Of a stretch of DNA of 64,000 bases, positions 53,362-61,390 are shown one piece after another. The translations under genes and the position numbers were made by a program. The stretch covers positions 434,001-498,000 of the forward strand of contig NZ_CP027229.1 in NCBI RefSeq assembly GCF_002999135.1. The letters are read 5' to 3'. The DNA comes from Capnocytophaga sp. oral taxon 878 (GTDB lineage Bacteria; Bacteroidota; Bacteroidia; Flavobacteriales; Flavobacteriaceae). Position 1 is the first letter of the stretch; the number at the start of each line of letters is the position of its first letter. The notes under the pieces were generated by a model, which was given only the letters and a program-made list of their open reading frames with translations, did not search any database and was not told the origin of the DNA.

Positions 53362-54084
53362 ATGCAAAAGTTAATATACATATATTGCTTCTTATGCTTC
53401 TCACTAACGGCCAGTGCGCAAGAAATAAGAGGTAGGGTAATGCATGATACTATACCCTTAGCAGGAGCACACGTGCTAAATCTTGCTAATAATGCCGTTA
53501 CCACTACCGATGCTAATGGATATTTTAAGCTCAAAGCTCGCGAAAATCATACCTTAAAAATCTCTTTTGTAGGTATGCAAACCTCTTACCGTCTACTGCT
53601 CAAAACCGATTTTGGTTTTAGTGGTTTGCTACTCCAAATGAAAGAAGCTATTAATCAACTGGACGAAGTCGAGGTATCTAAATATCGCAAAGTTACTTCT
53701 CAAGAACTTGGCATTATGAAAAATGATATAGTAAGGCGTACCGATGCCGAAAAACAACTCTACCAAGCCACTCATAGCGGCGGGCTACCTGGCATACAAC
53801 TCCTAGTCAATACTCTCTCAGGGCGTACCAAAATGCTAAAAAAAATAGTAGCCAATGAAAAAAACTTAGCAGTAGCCAATTATATTATTGAAAACTTAAA
53901 ACCTTTTTGCCAAAAAGAACTTAAACTCACCGATGAGCAAGTCTCCGTATTGGCATATTTCGTAATGGAACGCCCCGAATTTCATCAGTTAGTACGCAGT
54001 AAAGACAATAAGGCTATGGAGTTTATGCTTATAGAAGCTTGGACTGAATACCAAAAATTAGCTGCTAGTGAAAAGGAAGATTAA
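53362..54084 (+). CDS. Carboxypeptidase-regulatory-domain protein A
   Basis: 240 residues. Signal peptide (ending ASAQ), a carboxypeptidase D regulatory-like beta-sandwich (about 20-95, REIRGRVMHDTIPLAGAHVL), then QLDEVEVSKYRKVT and a helical C-terminal domain ending EFMLIEAWTEYQKL. The same plan occurs in the next gene. Such N-terminal domains open SusC proteins, but here no barrel follows. Function unknown; probably periplasmic. Confidence 0.83.
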   Translation: MQKLIYIYCFLCFSLTASAQEIRGRVMHDTIPLAGAHVLNLANNAVTTTDANGYFKLKARENHTLKISFVGMQTSYRLLLKTDFGFSGLLLQMKEAINQLDEVEVSKYRKVTSQELGIMKNDIVRRTDAEKQLYQATHSGGLPGIQLLVNTLSGRTKMLKKIVANEKNLAVANYIIENLKPFCQKELKLTDEQVSVLAYFVMERPEFHQLVRSKDNKAMEFMLIEAWTEYQKLAASEKED

Positions 54085-54089
54085 AATCA

Positions 54090-54845
54090 ATGAAACAAAT
54101 TACCACCATACTATGTTGCTTGCTGCCTTTACTACTGATAGGGCAGGAGGGAGCTTTAGTTAGGGGTAAGATATTCTACAATAATAACCCTTTGCAAGGG
54201 GTACACATTCATAATATTGATAACCAACACTTCACCACTACCGATGCTCAAGGTTCGTTTGTTATTGAAGCCAATGTAGGTAACAGTTTAAAATGTACTT
54301 ATGTAGGCAAAAAAACTATCTACCACAGCCTCACCAAGCTTGATTTTACAAAGCTGATACTCTTCAAAATGACTGATCTTACTATTCAATTGGATGAGGT
54401 AGAAGTAAAACAAGCTCCCAAAATTACAGCACAGAACTTAGGCATACAACAGCACACCCCTCAAAAACGCACCTATCAAGAAAAGCGAGTAATTAGCGAA
54501 ACTAAAATTATAGATACCCAAAATCTCCTGTTTAAGCTTTTAATGGGAAATATAGCTATTAACTTCAATGCCCTTATTAATGCTATTAGTGGTAAAAGTA
54601 AAATTATAAAAAAAGAAGCTGCCAATGAGAAGAACCTCTTAGCAGCTGCTTATATTGTGCAAAATATGACTACTTACCTCAAAATAGAACACCAGCTTAC
54701 TGAAGAAGAAATAGCCATTTTAGCTTTCTATGTAATGGAAAAGCCTGAACTACACGATCTGATAGAAAAGAAGGATAACAAACAGTTAGAAATATCTCTC
54801 TATGAATGGTGGAATGAATATAAGCAACTACAATTAGAAAATTAG
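54090..54845 (+). CDS. Carboxypeptidase-regulatory-domain protein B (paralog)
   Basis: 251 residues, paralogous to its upstream neighbour: signal peptide, CRD domain, QLDEVEVKQAPKITAQNLGI, and a matching helical domain (LTEEEIAILAFYVMEKPELHDL). Clearly a tandem duplication followed by divergence. 5 nt after the previous gene, last in the operon. No catalytic motif seen. Confidence 0.83.
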   Translation: MKQITTILCCLLPLLLIGQEGALVRGKIFYNNNPLQGVHIHNIDNQHFTTTDAQGSFVIEANVGNSLKCTYVGKKTIYHSLTKLDFTKLILFKMTDLTIQLDEVEVKQAPKITAQNLGIQQHTPQKRTYQEKRVISETKIIDTQNLLFKLLMGNIAINFNALINAISGKSKIIKKEAANEKNLLAAAYIVQNMTTYLKIEHQLTEEEIAILAFYVMEKPELHDLIEKKDNKQLEISLYEWWNEYKQLQLEN

Positions 54846-54855
54846 CAAAATAAAT

Positions 54856-54886
54856 TTGGCAATTTAAAAAATAAGTTATACCTTTG
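54856..54886 (+). promoter_or_regulatory. Phosphohexomutase promoter
   Basis: TTG at 54856-54858, 20-nt spacer, TACCTTTG at 54879-54886. A leader of about 90 nt follows, with ATCCGTG at 54895 and 54942 and ATCTGTG at 54933. Confidence 0.7.
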
Positions 54887-54984
54887 CCATTACTATCCGT
54901 GTATCCTTAACATTGTAATTTTTACGGTGATTATCTGTGTTATCCGTGAATTCCAAATGAGATTTATCATAATATATCAATTAT

Positions 54985-56691
54985 ATGAAAAGTATTGAAA
55001 TAGCAAAAACTTGGCTTTCTGACACTTTCGATGCAGAAACTCGCACCCGAGTGCAAGAACTCATCAATGGTAATCCCGATGAGCTCAATGAAGCCTTCCA
55101 CAAGAACTTAGAGTTCGGTACAGGTGGTATGCGTGGTATTATGGGTATTGGTACCAACCGTATTAATAAATATACCTTAGGTAAAAATACACAAGGACTT
55201 AGTAATTACCTTAAGCAATGTTTCCCTAATCAAGAAATTAGAGTAGCTATTGCTCATGATTGTCGTAATAACTCTAAAAAGTTCGCTAAAGTAGTAGCCG
55301 ATGTATTCGCTGCCAATGGCATTAAGGTATTCTTATTCTCCGATTTACGCCCTACTCCCGAGCTGTCTTTCACAGTGCGCTATCTAAAATGTCAAGCTGG
55401 TATCGTGCTTACTGCCTCTCATAACCCACCAGAATACAATGGGTATAAAGTGTATTGGGAAGATGGCGGACAAACAGTACCACCCGAAGATGGTGATATT
55501 ATGAAAGCTATTGATGCTATTGATTTTAAAGATATTAAATTCAATGCCAACGAAAGTCTTATCAATTACATCGATAAAGATCTTGATAAGGCATTTGCCG
55601 ATGCTTCAATAGCTCACGCCGACTTTAAAGCACCTCAAAAAGATAAGCTTAAAATAGTATTTACTTCACTACACGGTACTTCCATTACTATGGTACCTGA
55701 AGTTCTTAAACGTGCTGGTTATACTAATGTGCATATTGTCGAAGAACAAGCTGTACCCGATGGTAACTTCCCTACTGTAAAATCACCTAACCCCGAAGAA
55801 CCCGAAGCGCTTACTATAGCACTTAAAAAAGCTGAAGAGCTCAATGCCGATATCGTAATAGGTACCGACCCCGATTGCGACCGTATAGGTATTGCTGTTC
55901 GTGATCTTAGTGGCAAAATGGTACTTCTTAATGGTAACCAAACTATGGTAATGATGACCGACTTTCTCTTGCAACACCAAAGCCAAAAAGGCTTTAAAGG
56001 CAATGAGTTTGTAGCTTCTACCATTGTATCTACTCCTATGGTTAAAGCCATTGCCGATGCCTATAAAGTTGAATACAAAGAGGGATTAACAGGTTTCAAA
56101 TGGATAGCTAAAATGATTAAAGATTTCCCTGAACTTACTTTCATAGGTGGTGGTGAAGAAAGTTTTGGCTATATGGTTAGTGATTTCGTACGTGATAAAG
56201 ATGCCGTTACAGCTACTCTATTAGCTTGTGAAATAGCAGCTACTGCCAAAGCTAAAGATAGTTCTTTCTATAAAGAAATGCTAAAAGCCTATGTGAAGTA
56301 TGGTTTCTATAAAGAATACCTCATTTCATTAGTGAAAAAGGGTATTTCAGGCTCTGAAGAAATAGCCCAGATGATGAAAAACCTTCGTGAAAACCCATTG
56401 AAGGAAATTAACGGTGAAAAGGTAACTCTTATTTGTGATTACCAAACTTCTAAAGCACATCATCCTCTCACAGGCAAGGTAGAAGAAATTAAGGTGCCAA
56501 AATCCAATGTACTTATTTACCATACCGATAAAGGTACCCGTGTAGCAGCACGTCCAAGTGGTACTGAGCCTAAAATTAAGTTCTATTTTAGTGCTAATAC
56601 CGCATTAAAATCACTTGATGAATTCCCTACTGCTGAAAAAGAACTAGATGCCAAAATTAAAGCAATTACAGAGGAATTAAAACTCAAGTAA
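54985..56691 (+). CDS. Phospho-sugar mutase (phosphoglucomutase/phosphomannomutase)
   Basis: 568 residues, PgcA/PGM-PMM-like type. Phosphoserine loop TASHNPPEYNGYKV, metal loop GTDPDCDRIG, sugar-binding GGGEESFGYM and the C-terminal phosphate-binding RPSGTEPKIKFY. Interconverts sugar 1- and 6-phosphates for glycolysis and cell-wall precursors. Single gene with its own promoter and terminator. Confidence 0.93.
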   Translation: MKSIEIAKTWLSDTFDAETRTRVQELINGNPDELNEAFHKNLEFGTGGMRGIMGIGTNRINKYTLGKNTQGLSNYLKQCFPNQEIRVAIAHDCRNNSKKFAKVVADVFAANGIKVFLFSDLRPTPELSFTVRYLKCQAGIVLTASHNPPEYNGYKVYWEDGGQTVPPEDGDIMKAIDAIDFKDIKFNANESLINYIDKDLDKAFADASIAHADFKAPQKDKLKIVFTSLHGTSITMVPEVLKRAGYTNVHIVEEQAVPDGNFPTVKSPNPEEPEALTIALKKAEELNADIVIGTDPDCDRIGIAVRDLSGKMVLLNGNQTMVMMTDFLLQHQSQKGFKGNEFVASTIVSTPMVKAIADAYKVEYKEGLTGFKWIAKMIKDFPELTFIGGGEESFGYMVSDFVRDKDAVTATLLACEIAATAKAKDSSFYKEMLKAYVKYGFYKEYLISLVKKGISGSEEIAQMMKNLRENPLKEINGEKVTLICDYQTSKAHHPLTGKVEEIKVPKSNVLIYHTDKGTRVAARPSGTEPKIKFYFSANTALKSLDEFPTAEKELDAKIKAITEELKLK

Positions 56692-56702
56692 TATTTTATA
56701 AT

Positions 56703-56744
56703 AAAAAATAGGCTACCTCCATTCCGAAGGTAGCCTATTTTTTA
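56703..56744. terminator. Bidirectional terminator
   Basis: AAAAAATAGGCTACCT, 9-nt loop, AGGTAGCCTATTTTTT. Separates the convergent phosphomutase and batE genes. Confidence 0.92.
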
Positions 56745-56757
56745 TTATAAGAACTTT

Positions 56758-57513
56758 TTATAATATCTTCAGTGTATTTTCTTTAACCCAGCCTATTTTA
56801 CCATCAGCTAGGCGTATCTTTACCCAATCATTCATTCTTTCAGTAACACTTACTTTAGTTCCTTCATGTAGTTGTATTACTTCTGTACTATAAGCATTAG
56901 CTTCAGTAAATACTTTTATTGTTTTATCAAATAGTATAGCATATACCTCATTCTCCTGTTTGTAATTAGAATAATGAGCAATGCTGTAAGTGCCAATCGT
57001 AAATAGTATACTTATAAAAAGGAGCGTGAAAAATAATCGTTTCAAGGCCGTTTGTTCTACAAAATAGTAGCATAAAAAACTCAATACAAATGCCATAACT
57101 CCTATAATAGATAGTACAGCCCATGTTTGTAAACTAAATAATCCTATAATACCCCCCGATAGTTGCTGTAACCATGTTTTAGGTAAAGGAGTAATAACAT
57201 CAATAGTCATTTGCTGAGCTATTTGTAAACCTTTCTTCGCTTCAATATTATCAGGGTTTAGCTTTAAAGCTTTCTCATAATAATAAATACTTTCTGGCAC
57301 ATGATTTAGCTTATAGTGTGCATTAGCCAAATTGTAATATAACATCCCCGACTCTAGTTTGTTGTTCAATATTGTCTCATATTGCCTAATAGCATCCTCA
57401 TACGCTCCTTTTTGGTAATACTCTCCAGCTGTATTAAAAACAGCTGTATTATCAGTCTGTGCAAAACTACTTACAAAAAGTAATAATATAATAATTGTAA
57501 TATAGTGTCTCAT
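56758..57513 (-). CDS. batE: BatE, TPR and SH3-like membrane protein
   Basis: 251 residues: signal peptide, TPR helices (about 22-100, YYNLANAHYKLNHVPESIYYYEKALKLN in part), two membrane segments (about 125-180) and a C-terminal bacterial SH3 domain (TKVSVTERMNDWVKIRLADG). Last gene of the Bat locus. The set is associated with aerotolerance and envelope integrity; the SH3 domain may bind peptidoglycan. Confidence 0.85.
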   Translation of the reverse strand: MRHYITIIILLLFVSSFAQTDNTAVFNTAGEYYQKGAYEDAIRQYETILNNKLESGMLYYNLANAHYKLNHVPESIYYYEKALKLNPDNIEAKKGLQIAQQMTIDVITPLPKTWLQQLSGGIIGLFSLQTWAVLSIIGVMAFVLSFLCYYFVEQTALKRLFFTLLFISILFTIGTYSIAHYSNYKQENEVYAILFDKTIKVFTEANAYSTEVIQLHEGTKVSVTERMNDWVKIRLADGKIGWVKENTLKIL

Positions 57514-57524
57514 TATTTTTCTTC

Positions 57525-59267
57525 TTATTTCTTAACTTGTTTATCCAATTCTGAAATGATTTGTACAGCATCACCAAAATCATTTTTCATTGATGCATTG
57601 TTATGTTGTGAATAGCGTGCCATCTCACAGTTAGAAAGTAATGTTATGAATTGTTTTATAGTAACCTCAGTAGCTTTTCGCTCTAATAGCAATTCAGTAA
57701 TTTTATCCTTACTCATTTCAGTAGTTTCAATCTTTAGTTTTGCTTTTAGATAGTTATGCAAAGCGCGTTCTAAGGCTTCATAGAAGATGTTCTTATCACC
57801 CAATTTACGTTTAGCTTCGCCTAGGTATTTCTTAGCTAATTTATTAGCTACCCTTATTTTAGTACCCTCTATATCATTATTACGCTGTTTCTTAAAATGC
57901 CACCAAAGCAATACAAGTGGAATTAGTATTAAAGGTAATAATAACCAGCAGTAATAAGTTTTTGAGCCAAAAAAAGGTTGTCTACCTATAGGCTCTAAAT
58001 TATCTCCTGACTGTAAATTACCTATAATAACAGTATTATGATCAGTAGTACCTGCATTAGTATTACTATTGGCTGAAGGACCTTCTGGAACATCTATCCA
58101 AAGTTCATGAGTCTTAATTGTTTCATATTTTTTAGTAGTAGGATTAAAGTATGAAAAACTAAGTCCACTAATAGGATACTTTCCTTTGTGCTCTGGTACT
58201 ATAGTGTAGATATTCTCTACACGCCCTTTCATTCCTGTTAGAGAAGTACTAATATCTTCTTTTTGTTCAGGAGCATACACTTCTAATGATGAAGGAAAAG
58301 TTGGTTTCGGTAAGTCAAATAGTTTAAAATTACCACTTCCTGATACTTCTACTTTTAGTTGGGTACTTTCATTAGCTTTAAGAGCCTGTTTAGTAGATGT
58401 TACAGCAAATGTAAAGTCTCCTACAGCTCCACTAAAGTTTTCAGGTTTTCCTTCTTCAGGTAACTCTTTTACATTAATAGTTCTGTTACCCGATGTTACT
58501 CTGTGAGTTACTTCCTCATAAAATATACGACCAAAGAAGTCCCGTTGGTTGCTAGGTACACTCAATATAGCATCCATTGTAAGAGGTTCAAGGGTTATTA
58601 TACCTGTTTTTTGAGGGTAAAGTACTATCTTTTTAACTGTAATACATCTATAAGGCTTTCCTTGATAAGTACAGTTATCCATCTCGTACTCTTGCATTTT
58701 AATATCCTGACTCCAAAAGTTGGGGTATTTAGGTACGGTAAGCCATTGTAAATTATTAAGCCCTACTTGACTACCTACATACAGCTTATAAGTTACACTT
58801 ACAGCCTCATTTAGGTAAGGATTAGGTTTTGATACTTCTGCAAGTAAAAATAAATTCTCACGGGCTATATCACCACTGTTTTTTTCTATAGAAGGGGTTG
58901 TTACAGCCTCTGTTACAGTGATATTAATAGGAGATGTTTTATAATTTCTACCATCGATATCTATACTTGCTTGACCAATAGTGAATTTACCCTTGGCAGT
59001 AGGTTGTAAAATGTAAATATAACTTTTGGAAAAACTTCTTACTCCGTTTATCCATGATTCTGAAACAGATTGTGATGGACCCATTACTACTGTAAATCCG
59101 TGGAAACTTGGTGGTGTAAAATTATCACCGTTCTTATTCATAGTAAACTCTATACGCAGCCGTTCATTAGCTCCTAATTGATTCTTGCTTACTTCGGCTT
59201 TAAACTCTACCTGCGCACTGAGAGTCTGTATTAAGAATATTATAAAGAATAGTATTTTATATTTCAT
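57525..59267 (-). CDS. batD: BatD
   Basis: 580 residues: signal peptide, long periplasmic beta-rich region (about 20-420), one membrane segment (about 430-455, CWLLLPLILIPLVLLWWHF) and a cytoplasmic tail. BatD/oxygen-tolerance family; thought to bridge the inner membrane Bat complex to the periplasm. 11 nt before batE. Confidence 0.9.
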   Translation of the reverse strand: MKYKILFFIIFLIQTLSAQVEFKAEVSKNQLGANERLRIEFTMNKNGDNFTPPSFHGFTVVMGPSQSVSESWINGVRSFSKSYIYILQPTAKGKFTIGQASIDIDGRNYKTSPINITVTEAVTTPSIEKNSGDIARENLFLLAEVSKPNPYLNEAVSVTYKLYVGSQVGLNNLQWLTVPKYPNFWSQDIKMQEYEMDNCTYQGKPYRCITVKKIVLYPQKTGIITLEPLTMDAILSVPSNQRDFFGRIFYEEVTHRVTSGNRTINVKELPEEGKPENFSGAVGDFTFAVTSTKQALKANESTQLKVEVSGSGNFKLFDLPKPTFPSSLEVYAPEQKEDISTSLTGMKGRVENIYTIVPEHKGKYPISGLSFSYFNPTTKKYETIKTHELWIDVPEGPSANSNTNAGTTDHNTVIIGNLQSGDNLEPIGRQPFFGSKTYYCWLLLPLILIPLVLLWWHFKKQRNNDIEGTKIRVANKLAKKYLGEAKRKLGDKNIFYEALERALHNYLKAKLKIETTEMSKDKITELLLERKATEVTIKQFITLLSNCEMARYSQHNNASMKNDFGDAVQIISELDKQVKK

Positions 59268-59298
59268 AGCTTTATTCTATCTCACCTTTTACCTAAAT

Positions 59299-60210
59299 CT
59301 ACCAATCTTTTTCAGCTTTAGTACGTTGTCCTTTTACTTTTTGAGCATTTATTTTCTCTTGAGTTTTGCGTTCTTCATTGTTCATAGCTTCTAAAATACG
59401 TTCCATTTGCTCTGGTGAAAGTGATGAAGGTCTTGGTTTTCTTTCGTCTTTATCACTCTGGTCTTTATCTTGCCCATTATTTTGGTTAGGTTGCTGCTTA
59501 TTGTCATCTCCCTTATCCTTGTCTTTGTTCTGTTTGTTGTCTCCTTGCTGATTCTTATTGTCTTTATTATCTTTATTATCTTTATTATCTTTGTTTTTGT
59601 CTTGATTGTCTTTGTTATCCTTATTGTCCTTATTATCCTTATTGTCCTTGTTATCTTTATTATCCTTGTTGTCCTTATTATCTTGGTTGTTTTGATTTTG
59701 TTGGTTATCTTTATTATCCTTATTATTTTGATCTTGCTTTGGTGGATTTTGCTTTAGTTTTTCTTTAGCTACAGCTAAATTATAACGTGTTTCCTCATCA
59801 TTAGGGTCATATCTAAGAGCTTCTTTATAAGCAAGAACAGCTTGGTCATAAACACGACCTTGCATATAAGTATTACCTAAGTTATGGAATATTTTATGCC
59901 GTTCATTATCGGTCATTTGCCCTGCTTCTCCAGCTTTTTTTAGTTGTGAAAAAGCCTCTCCATAACTCTTCTGTTTATAATACATTGTACCAAGGTTATA
60001 CTGTGCTGCAACATTACTCTTATCTTCAGCAATAGCATTACGATATTCTACCTCTGCCTGAGTTGGTTTATCACCTTTTAAGGCTCTATTACCCTCATAA
60101 GTATATTTTTTTGAGTTTGCAATTGACTGTTGTAACTCTTTCTCAGTCTTTGTTTGTGCAAAACTAATAAAACTAATCAGTAATATTGATATATAAGCTG
60201 TATTTTTCAT
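59299..60210 (-). CDS. batC: BatC, TPR protein with KDN repeats
   Basis: 303 residues: signal peptide (ending FAQT), TPRs (about 25-150), then a low-complexity stretch of repeated KDN/KDNQ triplets (about residues 168-235) and a basic tail. Low-complexity repeats are encoded by 9-bp units at about 59555-59720. The tail differs from its neighbours in composition, but the TPR part is a normal BatC. Confidence 0.85.
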   Translation of the reverse strand: MKNTAYISILLISFISFAQTKTEKELQQSIANSKKYTYEGNRALKGDKPTQAEVEYRNAIAEDKSNVAAQYNLGTMYYKQKSYGEAFSQLKKAGEAGQMTDNERHKIFHNLGNTYMQGRVYDQAVLAYKEALRYDPNDEETRYNLAVAKEKLKQNPPKQDQNNKDNKDNQQNQNNQDNKDNKDNKDNKDNKDNKDNKDNKDNQDKNKDNKDNKDNKDNKNQQGDNKQNKDKDKGDDNKQQPNQNNGQDKDQSDKDERKPRPSSLSPEQMERILEAMNNEERKTQEKINAQKVKGQRTKAEKDW

Positions 60211-60243
60211 AAAAATCAGTGCAAATTGTACTATAAAATATTT

Positions 60244-61278
60244 CTATTTTTTTTCATTGAACAAATTCAATCGTTTTACCCATTGTGTCTTCCGCTCAAA
60301 GATAGTAAGATCTAATATAAGTAATAATAATGCAGCAGCTACAAACCACTGAAACTGGTCTTTAAAATCAACAAATTGTTGTGTGTCAAATTGGCTTTTC
60401 TCAGTACTATCTAATATTTTGCTTATCTCATTTACAGTTTCTTGGGTATTATCTCCATTAAGGTAGATACCTCCTGCATTGGAAGCTATTTGTTTTAAAA
60501 GTTCAGGGTTTAGTTTAGTAATTACAACTTCACCATTGCTGTCGCGCTTGTAAGTTTGCTGTCCCAGTTCTTTCATTGGTATCGGGCTTCCTTTTTCAGT
60601 TCCTACTCCAATGGTATAAATATGAATTCCTTTTTCTTTAGCCTCACTTGCTATTTCTGTAGCTCCCATTTCATGATCTTCACCATCTGAGATAATAAAT
60701 AATAAGCGTGCTGTAGGAACTTTTTCATCAAAATAACTACTTGCCATACGTATAGCCTCTTGTAACGCAGTTCCTTGAGAGGATAGCATATCTGTATTCA
60801 TTCCCTGCAAAAACATCTTGGCAGCAGAGTGGTCAGTAGTTAGAGCTAACAGTGGGTAAGCACTTGCAGCATAAGCTACAATCCCAACACGATCACCTTT
60901 TAAACTGCTAATAATTTCGAAAACAATACGTTTAGCCTTCTCTAAACGATTTGGAGCGACGTCTTCTGCTAGCATACTTTTTGACACATCTATAGCGAAA
61001 ACAATATCAACTCCTTCACGCTTCACTGTCTCAAGTTTTGTGCCTATTTTTGGGTTTGCAAGGGCAATACTTAAAAGAATAAAAACCACAACCAAAAGGC
61101 TCCATTTCACCCATAGTTTAAACGCTGACCTATTTGGAGCCAAACGTTTTAACATAGCCTGATTAGCAAACTGTTTTTGTTTTTGTTTGCGTTTGAGCAT
61201 TGAAATTACAAAAATAATGAATAACGGCACTATTACCGCTATTAACCAAAAGTATATCTTCTCATCTATATGAATCAT
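60244..61278 (-). CDS. batB: BatB, von Willebrand A domain protein
   Basis: 344 residues: N-terminal membrane helices (about 10-28 and 58-75), a von Willebrand A domain with MIDAS DxSxS at Asp97-Ser101 (AIDVSKSM) and ISDGEDHEM, and a C-terminal membrane segment (about 310-330). It heads the bat group here; batA and the MoxR-type ATPase gene that usually precede it are absent, their place being taken by sbcC. Confidence 0.92.
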   Translation of the reverse strand: MIHIDEKIYFWLIAVIVPLFIIFVISMLKRKQKQKQFANQAMLKRLAPNRSAFKLWVKWSLLVVVFILLSIALANPKIGTKLETVKREGVDIVFAIDVSKSMLAEDVAPNRLEKAKRIVFEIISSLKGDRVGIVAYAASAYPLLALTTDHSAAKMFLQGMNTDMLSSQGTALQEAIRMASSYFDEKVPTARLLFIISDGEDHEMGATEIASEAKEKGIHIYTIGVGTEKGSPIPMKELGQQTYKRDSNGEVVITKLNPELLKQIASNAGGIYLNGDNTQETVNEISKILDSTEKSQFDTQQFVDFKDQFQWFVAAALLLLILDLTIFERKTQWVKRLNLFNEKK

Positions 61279-61351
61279 AATAACTTATCAACTTCTTAAT
61301 TAAGCTTTTTTTTCAATTAGCTCATTAATCAAATACTGCGCCAAACCGCTG

Positions 61352-61382
61352 CAAAAATACTATAAATTACAATTTATTGCAA
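61352..61382 (-). promoter_or_regulatory. Promoter of the batB-batE genes
   Basis: Minus strand: TTG at 61382-61380, 20-nt spacer, TATTTTTG at 61359-61352, in the spacer between the sbcC stop and batB, so bat has its own promoter. Confidence 0.7.
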
Positions 61383-61390
61383 ATAATTTT

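Noticed and set aside
54887..54984. Riboswitch in the phosphomutase leader
   Set aside because: No recognised riboswitch core or terminator/antiterminator pair; only short repeated words.
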